IMG/VR virus record: IMGVR_UViG_3300025652_000160
Coordinates: 1 to 41,387 of that record
DNA length: 41,387 nucleotides
Direction: 5' to 3' (one strand)
DNA from: a virus
Part shown: one piece after another, positions 31,026-37,191 of the stretch
Layout: every line of letters starts with the position of its first letter
How positions within the stretch are numbered: position 1 is the first letter of the stretch
Translations under genes and position numbers: made by a program
The notes under the pieces: model-generated
Told to the model about the DNA's origin: nothing
Database searches by the model: none
What the model saw: only the letters and a program-made list of their open reading frames with translations

Positions 31026-31203
31026 ACCGCCACCCCGAACAATTCAAGCACAATTTATGGCCAATTGGCCCCGAGTTGTTTTTAATCACATTAGGATCGG
31101 CGCACCGGCACGGCCTGAACGCATCAACAACTTTTGACTTATCAATATTAGATCTAAGCTTTTGAGCTTCTTTTCTATAATGATTACACTCACTGCAACT
31201 CAC
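31009..31203 (-). CDS. Small cysteine-rich protein
   Basis: A 64-residue protein with C3-x2-C6 (SCSECNHY), CRC near residue 33 and CLNC near 54, forming one or two zinc-binding knuckles. The start is GTG within the overlap GTGA with the preceding gene. Its C-terminus overlaps the methyltransferase-like gene by 17 bases. Function unknown; possibly a nucleic-acid-binding adaptor. Confidence 0.6.
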   Translation of the reverse strand: MSCSECNHYRKEAQKLRSNIDKSKVVDAFRPCRCADPNVIKNNSGPIGHKLCLNCSGWRYENNN

Positions 31204-31430
31204 AATCTATTCTCACAAATCACTAGGAATTTCATCAAAGGAGTTCCAAATGCCGCGGATACCTGCAACATAGTGTTTAATGTCGGCGAATTCCTATGAG
31301 CTATTCCCGTAAGCCACAAGTTTGATTTGCCTGCATTTCTGGAAACCTCGGTCATGCTTGTATTTTTAATCCTGCATGCTCGCAATATGCAGCGCTGAAA
31401 GTCGATATTGTCCTGCCTAAATCTTTTCAC
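31200..31430 (-). CDS. Small HTH (XRE-like) protein
   Basis: A 76-residue protein with GTG start (GGGGGTGATCT upstream). ILRACRIKNTSMTEVSRNAGKSNLWLTGIAHRNSPTLNTMLQVSAAFGTPLMKFL fits the five-helix XRE/lambda-repressor fold, with helix 2-3 TEVSRNAGKSNLWLTGI as the recognition unit. Likely a phage regulator of the middle operon. No dimerisation domain is attached. Confidence 0.7.
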   Translation of the reverse strand: MKRFRQDNIDFQRCILRACRIKNTSMTEVSRNAGKSNLWLTGIAHRNSPTLNTMLQVSAAFGTPLMKFLVICENRL

Positions 31431-31675
31431 AGATCACCCCCGCTCAATATATTCGCATCAATAATTAGACCATTATCTGCAATCATCTTATTCTCATCGT
31501 TAAGGTATTTTTGGTCTAAACCCTCAATCGTATAATCGCAGTCTACGCAGCGCCGCAGTTCTACACCGTACCCGCCTCGCGCACCATTTAGCTCAGCATA
31601 TCTAACGCGCTGAACTTCTATGAATTTCCCTATGACATCGCAGTTCTTGCAATGGAAGTTACGCTCAATAGTCAT
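31427..31675 (-). CDS. Zinc-ribbon protein, unknown
   Basis: An 82-residue protein with HCKNC (C9, C12) and RCVDC (about C43, C46), the spacing of a zinc ribbon, then an acidic C-terminus (GLDQKYLNDENKMIADNGLIIDANILSGGDL). Start ATG overlaps the preceding gene. Found among other small cysteine-rich genes in this operon; role unknown. Confidence 0.65.
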   Translation of the reverse strand: MTIERNFHCKNCDVIGKFIEVQRVRYAELNGARGGYGVELRRCVDCDYTIEGLDQKYLNDENKMIADNGLIIDANILSGGDL

Positions 31676-31880
31676 GGCCGCAATCCCTCAATTTTCGCCT
31701 CGCCCTATGTGATGCCTGAGCTAACTTGGCTTTTTCATACGCAAGCGCCCTAACTTTCATTATTGCCTGATCGTATTGCTCGTCACCGACATCAGCGCCC
31801 ATCATTGCCAGCCTTGATGCGGACTCTTTAGCTGACGATAGGTTAATTTTCGCTTCGTTGTACTGCTCAAATACGCACAT
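31665..31880 (-). CDS. Small helical hypothetical protein
   Basis: A 71-residue protein starting at the ATG of 31880 (MCVFEQYNEAKINLSS), which has GGAAGGG upstream and lies two bases after the previous stop; an in-frame start at 31898 is less likely. It is almost entirely helical (KINLSSAKESASRLAMMGADVGDEQYDQAIMKVRALAYEKAKLAQASHRARRKL). No recognised family. Confidence 0.62.
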   Translation of the reverse strand: MCVFEQYNEAKINLSSAKESASRLAMMGADVGDEQYDQAIMKVRALAYEKAKLAQASHRARRKLRDCGHDY

Positions 31881-31882
31881 AA

Positions 31883-32302
31883 TCAATAGCCCTTCCACAA
31901 ATCTTTATCGACAAACGGACAGTAAGATCGAATATCCAAAATAAAACTTTCATTGCCCATTTCAGCTAATAAGCTGGAGCATGCAAGCGATGAATCGATA
32001 AGATTGTATTCATTATCGAATGCGCGACCGACAAGCAAGCATCCATCGGAATGCGTTGGATATGTGCCGTTATGCATTTCTATATCGCTTCGACCTGTTA
32101 CACCCTCTACCCCGTAAAACCGGTACCGGCCGGTAGTGTTGCGGGTTACAAGATATCGCCCTGGAGGAATGCAAGATTCATTGCGCATATTGTTAAGCCA
32201 CGGACGCTCTAAAACCGAGTAATCTCTACTTAATGATTTTCCTGTCAATATCGACACTGTGCGATCTGGCAAATAACTTCTAATCATCGTCAAGTGTTTC
32301 AT
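31883..32302 (-). CDS. DUF5675-family protein, candidate peptidoglycan-active enzyme
   Basis: A 139-residue protein. The order ERPWLNN, SCIPPGRY, then GRSDIEMHNGTYPTHSDGCLLVG matches DUF5675, whose core resembles L,D-transpeptidase folds with a His...Ser-x-x-Cys type active site (H77, H84 and C88 here). No other lysozyme, amidase or endopeptidase apart from the tail NlpC/P60 was found, so this is the best endolysin candidate. It has no signal peptide, so it would need the holin for access. It lies in the middle region, away from the holin, which is unusual. Confidence 0.65.
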   Translation of the reverse strand: MKHLTMIRSYLPDRTVSILTGKSLSRDYSVLERPWLNNMRNESCIPPGRYLVTRNTTGRYRFYGVEGVTGRSDIEMHNGTYPTHSDGCLLVGRAFDNEYNLIDSSLACSSLLAEMGNESFILDIRSYCPFVDKDLWKGY

Positions 32303-32925
32303 ACCTTCACCTTACCAATAGAGTTCAAATCAACCTCCCCCGATTTTATTGCACGCGCAAACTCAAGCAATGCCTCGGGATAAATATAGCCTTCGCCTTT
32401 CTTAATTAGATTTATATTAACCTCTGAAAACTCATCACTCCACTTGCGAGTATAATTCTTAACTACATCCTCTAAAGCCTTAGCCGCTGAATCCTTAGCT
32501 GAAATATACGATGGATTCACCTCTGCATACTTGCCAATTTTGAACATTGCCAATCGGTTCTCTTCGGCGTCTGACTCTGATTTGAAGCAGTTATTTGATG
32601 CAAGATGATCACAGTCTGCGCTATCCCCGCGCCATTCGCATGAATCTAAATATGGGTTCCTGATGTAGTGATATATATCACCTAAAGCAGGCTCCGCACG
32701 ATAAGGCGCTGGCACCTCGTGACCGTTAACGGTGTGGGTTTCTGGCTTGCGGCGATAATGAATATGAGGTGAAAAACTTGGGGCGTTAACGCCACCAAAT
32801 CCATACCAGCAAGAATAATTCGTATGACACTCAAAATGCTTATTAGCCTCTTCATAGCTGCCAAGCTCTTTAGCAAGCGTAAAATACTCTATTGCGATGT
32901 CGCAGTGCCTTGGAGTATTGCTCAT
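32299..32925 (-). CDS. Hypothetical phage protein
   Basis: A 208-residue protein. The N-terminal region (CDIAIEYFTLAKELGSYEEANKHFECHTNYSCW) is helical; the middle holds GHEVPAPYRAEPALGDIYHYIRNPYLDSCEWRGDSADCDHLASNNCFKSESDAEENRLAMF, a block common in small phage proteins that pairs a printed-like beta motif with AEENRLAM. The tail is a helix. It overlaps genes on both sides by 4 bases. I do not recognise a function. Confidence 0.62.
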   Translation of the reverse strand: MSNTPRHCDIAIEYFTLAKELGSYEEANKHFECHTNYSCWYGFGGVNAPSFSPHIHYRRKPETHTVNGHEVPAPYRAEPALGDIYHYIRNPYLDSCEWRGDSADCDHLASNNCFKSESDAEENRLAMFKIGKYAEVNPSYISAKDSAAKALEDVVKNYTRKWSDEFSEVNINLIKKGEGYIYPEALLEFARAIKSGEVDLNSIGKVKV

Positions 32926-33110
32926 GATATCCCCTCAATCGTTAAAAAATCCGCGTTCATATTCACCGGAATGTTTTTGTCTTTGTAAATGTTGCACACA
33001 TTGCCGAAATCGATAACCCGCACAAATTTATTGGCAGCCAGAAATGAGCCTAGTTTTTCGACTAATGCCGTGTATTGCTTGATGAACTCTAATCGTTGCT
33101 CGAATGTCAT
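32922..33110 (-). CDS. Small hypothetical protein
   Basis: A 62-residue protein. The start at 33110 (MTFEQRLEFIKQYTALVEKLGSF) has AGGGGAGCAAAAT upstream; a start at 33140 would place the first codons inside the conserved promoter-like block. It has a helical N-terminus and a C-terminal beta part (VRVIDFGNVCNIYKDKNIPVNMNADFLTIEGI). First gene behind the block at 33128-33160. Confidence 0.62.
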   Translation of the reverse strand: MTFEQRLEFIKQYTALVEKLGSFLAANKFVRVIDFGNVCNIYKDKNIPVNMNADFLTIEGIS

Positions 33111-33127
33111 ATTTTGCTCCCCTTTGA

Positions 33128-33160
33128 TGTCATAATACACACAATTATATGCATTTGCGA
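33128..33160 (-). promoter_or_regulatory. Promoter-like block, copy 2
   Basis: Minus-strand block ending GTGTGTATTATGACA, near-identical to 29843-29875, and containing TATAAT at its centre (GCATATAATTG). It sits 18 bases upstream of the gene start at 33110 and just after the stop of the small acidic ORF. Confidence 0.55.
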
Positions 33161-33164
33161 TACA

Positions 33165-33278
33165 TTATTTGCTGTTTTCTGTAAATTCCAGATCATCAGC
33201 CCAACCCCTATCATCATCATCAACGAAGTAAGGCACGAGAATGCAGGCCGGCTCTTCGATTTCATTTTCATCACTCAT
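33165..33278 (-). CDS. Small acidic hypothetical protein
   Basis: A 37-residue ORF, very acidic (MSDENEIEEPACILV, then a VDDDD run), starting in the stop of the P-like gene (ATGAGTGA overlap) with GGAG about 12 bases upstream. It ends just before the promoter-like block at 33128. Such small acidic phage proteins can mimic DNA or inhibit host enzymes, but nothing specific supports that here. Confidence 0.5.
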   Translation of the reverse strand: MSDENEIEEPACILVPYFVDDDDRGWADDLEFTENSK

Positions 33279-33639
33279 CGTTTAGAAACTCCATAAGGCC
33301 TTTACACTTTGACATACCCAACTCCTGCCGCGCCTTTCTATGCTCTTTTGGCTCCGGCAATCCCACAGGAAAATCCCTGTAAGCTGCAGGTTTTGGCGCC
33401 TCCTTAGGAGGCTTACAGTGCCCTATAAATTCAGCGTACGTTGGCGGCCAAGCCAATTTATTATCCCTCGCCGCATCTTCAACAAGGCTTTCGCACTTGG
33501 TCATTCCTACAGCGAAGTCATCTTTCGATAAATGTGCCGTCTTCCTGAGCCACAAGCTCAAATTCGTCGACGGGCTGCCATCCTCTTTGGCTGATAGCCC
33601 CTCGGCTGCCGTCCAGCGGTTGCGGTAAAGCTGGCTCAT
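33271..33639 (-). CDS. Replication protein P-like (helicase loader)
   Basis: About 122 residues from the ATG at 33639 (MSQLYRNRWTAAEG), which has GGGAGAGG immediately upstream; the frame is open back to 33777. The diagnostic block is VEDAARDNKLAWPPTYAEFIGHCKPP, the W-P-P-x-x-x-E-F-x-x-x-C motif of lambda P-family helicase loaders. LWLRKTAHLSKDDFAVGMTKC precedes it. It would bring host DnaB to the phage origin. The reading overlaps the O-like gene by 122 bases in another frame. Confidence 0.75.
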   Translation of the reverse strand: MSQLYRNRWTAAEGLSAKEDGSPSTNLSLWLRKTAHLSKDDFAVGMTKCESLVEDAARDNKLAWPPTYAEFIGHCKPPKEAPKPAAYRDFPVGLPEPKEHRKARQELGMSKCKGLMEFLNDE

Positions 33640-34267
33640 CCTCTCCCACAGGGCCACCACCAATCTCAAGTGCATCGGCGAATGCGAGAAGGCTTCTTGT
33701 GTCGTCTGCTGAGCGTTGCGCGTGAGAATTTTTTGCATATCTGTTTTGTTGAGCACTGGCCATCCCCTTTGGTTCAAACAAGCCTTGGTAGTCGTTTTGT
33801 ATGCTGCTGTTCACAATATCCTGTTGGACTTCATGAGGATATTTCGCCAAAAGTTTTAGCTGCTTTGGCGCTGCGTCCTTCGATATAGGCTTGCGCTTTT
33901 CCTTTCTGAATTCAACCCATTCGCGCCAAGCCGTCACATTAATAGCTTCCGGTACCACCTCAAGAGGGTCGAACTTTTTAGGCTTTGGCTTTTTCTCAAT
34001 CACTAAAGTGACTTCTTTTGAGATGTCACTTTTAAAGCAGATCTGATTCCATTTATCGAAACGCTCAGCCGCAGCATTGAGCTTTTTTATCGCTCGATTT
34101 AAATTGCCGGCATCAATAAGATTCATGGATGCGGCAACATCAATCGAGGCGCCGCGTATCAAGTAATCATTTACAGCCGCAATTATGTCTTCGCTTCGAA
34201 TATTTACGACCTCGAGCAGTAGCTCAAGCTTTTGCGGGTTATATCCGCCGTTTAGTAAGTAGTTCAC
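33518..34267 (-). CDS. Replication initiation protein, lambda O-like in position
   Basis: About 249 residues from GTG 34267 (overlap GTGA, GGAGAG upstream). Residues about 15-75 (VVNIRSEDIIAAVNDYLIRGASIDVAASMNLIDAGNLNRAIKKLNAAAERF) resemble PapB/KorB-type HTH domains. Residues about 110-170 (VTAWREWVEFRKEKRKPISKDAAPKQLKLLAKYPHEVQQDIVNSSIQNDYQGLFEPK) are the block typical of phage replication and DnaT/DnaD-linked C-termini. It stands ahead of the P-like gene, so it is the probable initiator. The last 40 codons overlap that gene out of frame. Confidence 0.72.
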   Translation of the reverse strand: MNYLLNGGYNPQKLELLLEVVNIRSEDIIAAVNDYLIRGASIDVAASMNLIDAGNLNRAIKKLNAAAERFDKWNQICFKSDISKEVTLVIEKKPKPKKFDPLEVVPEAINVTAWREWVEFRKEKRKPISKDAAPKQLKLLAKYPHEVQQDIVNSSIQNDYQGLFEPKGMASAQQNRYAKNSHAQRSADDTRSLLAFADALEIGGGPVGEDEPALPQPLDGSRGAISQRGWQPVDEFELVAQEDGTFIER

Positions 34268-34626
34268 GTTTCTCTCCAAAAAATTGACTCTGCGTACTCA
34301 AGAGGCACATCAAACAATTTAGCCACTTCAGCCGCTGCCCTAATTCCAAACCATCCGGAATGAGTAAATTCCATAAAAAACTCCCTTACCCCGCCAGTGT
34401 TGAGACTTGGCCCATCACAATAATCAAGCGATTGATCCATTAGCTTGAAATTATCAATAACATTTGCGCAGCTTAAGCAATGCTTAAAACTGTCTGGCTC
34501 ATCCCATACACCACTGGTGTATCGATAACTATCCCCAACCTTAATTTCGGAGAAGCAACCTTCGCACCCATGTATTTTCCTAGCCCTCCTAGTAACGCTA
34601 GTAGAGCATTTTGGCATTTCGTTCAC
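34264..34626 (-). CDS. Zinc-finger phage protein
   Basis: A 120-residue protein with GTG start inside GTGA and GGGG upstream. The motif RRARKIHGCEGCFSEIKVGDSYRYTSGVWDEPDSFKHCLSCANV (two CxxC pairs, about residues 21-53) is a zinc ribbon often found in small phage proteins beside replication genes. The C-terminal half is helical. It may contact DNA or replication partners; no experimental analogue recalled. Confidence 0.68.
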   Translation of the reverse strand: MNEMPKCSTSVTRRARKIHGCEGCFSEIKVGDSYRYTSGVWDEPDSFKHCLSCANVIDNFKLMDQSLDYCDGPSLNTGGVREFFMEFTHSGWFGIRAAAEVAKLFDVPLEYAESIFWRET

Positions 34627-35276
34627 GTATCACCCCACAACTTTGCTATTTCAATTTGACCCTCTGGCGTTACTAAGCATTGGGTAAACTCGTGGCCATT
34701 TTTAGAATCAGCCACAACATTAAACCATGTTTCATACCCCGCCTTTGGCGCGTCTATACGAATCATCTTGCAGCCCTGCTCCCGCAAGAATCGATTAAGC
34801 TTTATTGCAGTAGTGCCGATCTCTTTAGCTACAATGGTAGTGCTCACATCAGATCTCCGATTAGCAAGCATTTCATAAACTTGCACCTTTGGCTTTACCT
34901 CCTCCAATTGAGATAGCGCCTTTTGCTCTGCCTCTTTCGCGTCAGCCCAAGCTCTAGCAGCCTCTACTGGATTTGAGAAATCAGGGAGCATAAGATTGGC
35001 CCCGCCTTCTAGCTCTTGCCAGCGGTCAACTAGACGGCCTGTAAATTCAGGTGATAACTGCGCAACAATCACATAGCTGTCACGCTTCCCTATCAAGTAA
35101 TGGAATGGCTTTTTCCCGTTAGCGGACTTTTCCCCAAACACCGATGGTGGCTGGGATATAGCTAATGATGCATAAAGTCGCTCGATAGTTCTTTTAACAC
35201 TGTCATGCCTAGAGCCGACAAGGTCTGCTATTTCAACGCTAGTCATTTTTTGATCATTATTTAATTCTGGCAACAT
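34623..35276 (-). CDS. rha: Rha-family regulatory protein with KilAC domain (antirepressor-like)
   Basis: A 217-residue protein. Residues about 8-85 match the Rha domain (MTSVEIADLVGSRHDSVKRTIERL, then HYLIGKRDSYVIVAQLSPEFTGRLVDRWQELE). Residues about 105-215 match the KilAC/ANT antirepressor domain (KVQVYEMLANRRSDVSTTIVAKEIGTTAIKLNRFLREQGC). Such fusions are antirepressors or growth regulators in temperate phages. The leader carries a strong pseudoknotted structure ending at the ribosome site AGAGGA, so translation is probably controlled. Confidence 0.85.
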   Translation of the reverse strand: MLPELNNDQKMTSVEIADLVGSRHDSVKRTIERLYASLAISQPPSVFGEKSANGKKPFHYLIGKRDSYVIVAQLSPEFTGRLVDRWQELEGGANLMLPDFSNPVEAARAWADAKEAEQKALSQLEEVKPKVQVYEMLANRRSDVSTTIVAKEIGTTAIKLNRFLREQGCKMIRIDAPKAGYETWFNVVADSKNGHEFTQCLVTPEGQIEIAKLWGDT

Positions 35277-35287
35277 AAAAGAATCCT

Positions 35288-35383
35288 CTAAGTCCGCCCC
35301 TTGGTCAGAATGCCGCGAAAGGCAAAACCAAGGTGGTTAGAATTACGGCAACAAAGGGCGGATTTAGAAAATTCTTTGTTACC
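35288..35383 (-). promoter_or_regulatory. Pseudoknotted RNA leader of the rha gene
   Basis: Read on the minus strand: GGTAACAAAG (35374-35383) pairs with CTTTGTTGCC (35347-35356), 10 bp; CTAAATCCGCCC (35356-35367), from the loop of that stem, pairs with GGGCGGACTTAG (35288-35299), 12 bp; and between them is the hairpin CTTGGT/ACCAAG (35327-35332 with 35300-35305) closed by GCC/GGC. This is an H-type pseudoknot with an embedded hairpin. The 3' strand touches the Shine-Dalgarno AGAGGA of rha, 12 bases before its ATG. It could be a translational operator or riboswitch-like element. Confidence 0.65.
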
Positions 35384-35426
35384 TTTCATTTTTTACAGTT
35401 CTGACGCTGCTTGTGCATGGCACCCA

Positions 35427-35603
35427 TCAACTATAGTCAAGCTCTCCACTAATGCCAAGTTTTTTTTCAAACTTCATGTCATCAATTTTATTGCGAGTCT
35501 CGCGAAGCTGCTTTATGGCCTTTTCCTCAGCTGGCGTTCTAGTCGTTACCGGCTTCGGCCCTGGCCCGATAACATAGCCCTTAAATCTATCGCGCTTACT
35601 CAT
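35427..35603 (-). CDS. Small basic protein, unknown
   Basis: A 58-residue protein; the start at 35603 (MSKRDRFKGYVIGPGPKPVTTR) overlaps the upstream stop (ATGA) and has GGGGG upstream, so a longer reading to 35678 is not needed. A basic N-terminus is followed by a charged coiled coil (EEKAIKQLRETRNKIDDMKFEKKL). It is the last gene before the rha leader. Confidence 0.62.
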   Translation of the reverse strand: MSKRDRFKGYVIGPGPKPVTTRTPAEEKAIKQLRETRNKIDDMKFEKKLGISGELDYS

Positions 35604-35779
35604 AAAGCCCCCTGATTGATCATTTCTGGATAACGAATAAGAATATAATTTAGCTCGGCCTGGTATCCGCCCTCGCATATCACAACGCCTGACGCGTTCA
35701 TCACTCTACGATCAGAGCCAAATCGACTTACTACGCGACAATTTAAACGCTTCCATAATTTAGCCAGTCTTTTATGCAT
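35600..35779 (-). CDS. Small basic protein, unknown
   Basis: A 59-residue ORF (MHKRLAKLWKRLNCRVVSRF...) that overlaps its neighbours at both ends by a few bases. It is strongly basic at the N-terminus with a Cys pair (C14, C35) and a helical tail (ELNYILIRYPEMINQ). The spacing and composition fit a real gene of the tight middle operon. Function unknown. Confidence 0.6.
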   Translation of the reverse strand: MHKRLAKLWKRLNCRVVSRFGSDRRVMNASGVVICEGGYQAELNYILIRYPEMINQGAL

Positions 35780-35939
35780 CTTTCCCGCCCTTCATAAAGC
35801 TATTGCACGTCCACCATGTAGGTATAACCGGCTTCGCGTAGCAATAGTAGATTGATTTATCGCTGCGTCGGTGCCAATTCAGGCATTTATCGCAGCCGTG
35901 TTTTTTGCGGTAGCTCGCTTCCCGCTCTTTTGTAAGCAT
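35772..35939 (-). CDS. Small cysteine- and tryptophan-rich protein
   Basis: A 55-residue ORF with GGGGGAG before the ATG. HGCDKCLNWHRR supplies CxxC and YCYAKP...WWTCNSF supplies two more cysteines, a likely zinc site. It ends in a basic tail and overlaps the next gene by 8 bases. Similar short zinc-binding proteins are frequent in phage middle operons. Function unknown. Confidence 0.65.
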   Translation of the reverse strand: MLTKEREASYRKKHGCDKCLNWHRRSDKSIYYCYAKPVIPTWWTCNSFMKGGKDA

Positions 35940-35966
35940 CACTCCCCCATTGCTTTTAGCTATCGA

Positions 35967-36236
35967 TTACTTTGATTTAATAGCTTCAGAAAGCAGCTGT
36001 AGATCTTCAGAGCTAAGCTTCTTAATCATATCCAAACATCGCTCCAGTGGCGTTTTAACCACCGCTGCAGATTCAAACTGAAGGCTTTGCGTGTCGCGTA
36101 TCTCTGTGCCAATCACTCGCTTCTGCCAGCCTTTACGGGGCGGCCAGTCGATACCCAGCACCTTCAATTGCTGCTTACTGTAAGCGCCGGCACTCGTCTT
36201 GTTTTGCTCTAGCCATTGGGCTGTTATTGTGAACAT
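35967..36236 (-). CDS. Hypothetical protein
   Basis: An 89-residue protein with a strong ribosome site (AGGGGTGAT) and an ATG overlapping YopX by 13 bases. TITAQWLEQNKTSAGAYSKQQLKVLGIDWPPRKGWQKRVIGTEI is a recurring phage pattern in which a Q-L-x-x-L-x-I-x-W-P-P-x-x-G-W core suggests a small winged fold; the C-terminal helix follows (ERCLDMIKKLSSEDLQLLSEAIKSK). Possibly DNA-binding; not proven. Confidence 0.65.
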   Translation of the reverse strand: MFTITAQWLEQNKTSAGAYSKQQLKVLGIDWPPRKGWQKRVIGTEIRDTQSLQFESAAVVKTPLERCLDMIKKLSSEDLQLLSEAIKSK

Positions 36237-36613
36237 TTATCACCCCTTAACAGATCTGGCGATTCGTGAATATTTCCTAGTACAAGCATTTTTGACGCGG
36301 GAAAAGGTGATATTAACTGATTAGCATGATTGTCGTTATCGTTAAGTCTGAATGCCCCATCTTCAAATACCACTTCCCGAGCCACCGCCTCACCGTCACC
36401 CAATATATCCCCCTCGTAAATATCAAGGCCGTTTTTGTCTTTTAGCCCAGTGAATTGCATTACAGTTAAATGACTGGCAGGCTCTATTTCAGTGTTCGGC
36501 GTATCATAAGTGATTAATGGATAATCTAAAGCCTCCCCCTCCGAACTGATATAGAATTCAAAATCCATCCATTTTTCTTTAGAATCCCATGCCCTAAACT
36601 TAAGCTCTCGCAT
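36224..36613 (-). CDS. yopX: YopX-family protein
   Basis: A 129-residue protein. The preferred ATG at 36613 (MRELKFRAWD) has AAGGTG upstream; a GTG lies 9 bases before. The YopX hallmark is complete: KFRAWDSKEKWM at the start, MQFTGLKDKNGLDIYEGDIL in the middle and the C-terminal MLVLGNIHESPDLL. YopX proteins are widespread in phages and prophages, without a settled function. Confidence 0.85.
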   Translation of the reverse strand: MRELKFRAWDSKEKWMDFEFYISSEGEALDYPLITYDTPNTEIEPASHLTVMQFTGLKDKNGLDIYEGDILGDGEAVAREVVFEDGAFRLNDNDNHANQLISPFPASKMLVLGNIHESPDLLRGDKCSQ

Positions 36614-36646
36614 CTTTATCACCTTAGTAATCAGTTAGTTAAGTGT

Positions 36647-36772
36647 TTAGTTAATATAACGTAATGGTTCAGACCTGTTCCTAATGGACATAATTAAGCC
36701 TAATAGGGTGAGAACTAAAAAGCTCAACAACCAATCAGGCTTCAAAATAACGCATAGGACGAGCCAGCACAT
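36647..36772 (-). CDS. Small membrane protein, possibly the C-terminal part of a frameshifted gene
   Basis: A 41-residue ORF (MCWLVLCVILKPDWLLSFLVLTLLGLIM...) with one or two hydrophobic helices and a basic tail (SIRNRSEPLRYIN). The ATG has only a weak GAG upstream. The same frame is open further upstream to 36832 and reads QAQETRKEQVADSRARLEQI, a coiled-coil-like run leading into the membrane part, which suggests the true protein begins in another frame (see the next entry). Confidence 0.45.
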   Translation of the reverse strand: MCWLVLCVILKPDWLLSFLVLTLLGLIMSIRNRSEPLRYIN

Positions 36773-36780
36773 TATTTGCT

Positions 36781-36948
36781 CTAGTCTTGCTCTAGAGTCA
36801 GCAACTTGTTCCTTTCGGGTCTCCTGAGCTTGCTACCAGTCGCTTTAAGGGCATCCAAGGCATTCGCCAATATAGACTCTTTAAACTTCTGATCGCCACA
36901 CAGCGGGCTTGTGAGACACTTATCAATAACCCGTTTTAAGATGCGCAC
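36781..36948 (-). pseudogene. Open frame without a good start, probably the N-terminal part of a broken gene
   Basis: A protein-like open frame (VRILKRVIDKCLTSPLCGD, then QKFKESILANALDALKATG) from a GTG at 36948; the frame stays open back to about 37015 but has no ATG and no Shine-Dalgarno. A -1 shift near 36832 would join it to the membrane-protein frame at 36647, giving a helical N-terminus plus coiled coil plus TM tail. No slippery heptamer is present, so decay or a sequence error is more likely than programmed shifting. Confidence 0.4.
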
Positions 36949-37008
36949 TGAGTCGGCTTTACATACGCAAATGCTATATAAACTAGGTTTTGAGGTAATC
37001 GCAGGCCC

Positions 37009-37023
37009 ATAGCTTTAAGCTAT
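37009..37023. promoter_or_regulatory. 15-bp palindrome upstream of the plus-strand promoter
   Basis: ATAGCTT-T-AAGCTAT is a perfect dyad 14 bp ahead of the -35 element at 37038. ATAGCTTTA recurs at 41256 beside the early promoter. A regulator-binding site is likely. Confidence 0.45.
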
Positions 37024-37037
37024 CGCCGAAAGGGTAT

Positions 37038-37065
37038 TTGCAGAAAAATTAGATTAATGTAAAAT
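37038..37065 (+). promoter_or_regulatory. Plus-strand promoter for the small RNA and gp49-like gene
   Basis: TTGCAG (37038-37043), 16-bp spacer, TAAAAT (37060-37065), the same geometry as the other phage promoters. It faces a structured RNA, a terminator and then the gp49-family gene. Confidence 0.6.
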
Positions 37066-37071
37066 GATGCT

Positions 37072-37182
37072 ATGCCGGTTGCGGCGGTCATTCATGTTCA
37101 TATCTTCTGGTTTGACTGCCGATACCCCTACCGGCTTGTTTTAATTCTAGGCCTTGAAGCTCATAACTTCAAGGCCTTTTTT
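37072..37182 (+). ncRNA. Structured small RNA or leader candidate
   Basis: About 110 bases from the promoter to a terminator. GCCGGT (37074-37079) pairs with ACCGGC (37130-37135); inside, GGCGGTCA (37083-37090) pairs with TGACTGCC (37113-37120); the terminator hairpin follows. No ORF. It may be a stand-alone small RNA or an attenuated leader of the downstream gene. Confidence 0.5.
37150..37182 (+). terminator. Intrinsic terminator, first copy of a duplicated hairpin
   Basis: GGCCTTGAAG, loop CTCATAA, CTTCAAGGCC (10-bp perfect stem) then six Ts. The same hairpin recurs at 37563-37600, on the far side of the gp49-like gene. Confidence 0.85.
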
Positions 37183-37191
37183 ATGTTAAAA

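Noticed and set aside
34680-34916. Plus-strand frame inside rha
   Set aside because: Antisense of a well-supported domain protein, no promoter or ribosome site.
37113-37140. ACCGGC followed by TTGTTTT as a separate terminator
   Set aside because: Its T-run is interrupted and the much stronger hairpin lies 15 bases further; treated as part of the leader structure.
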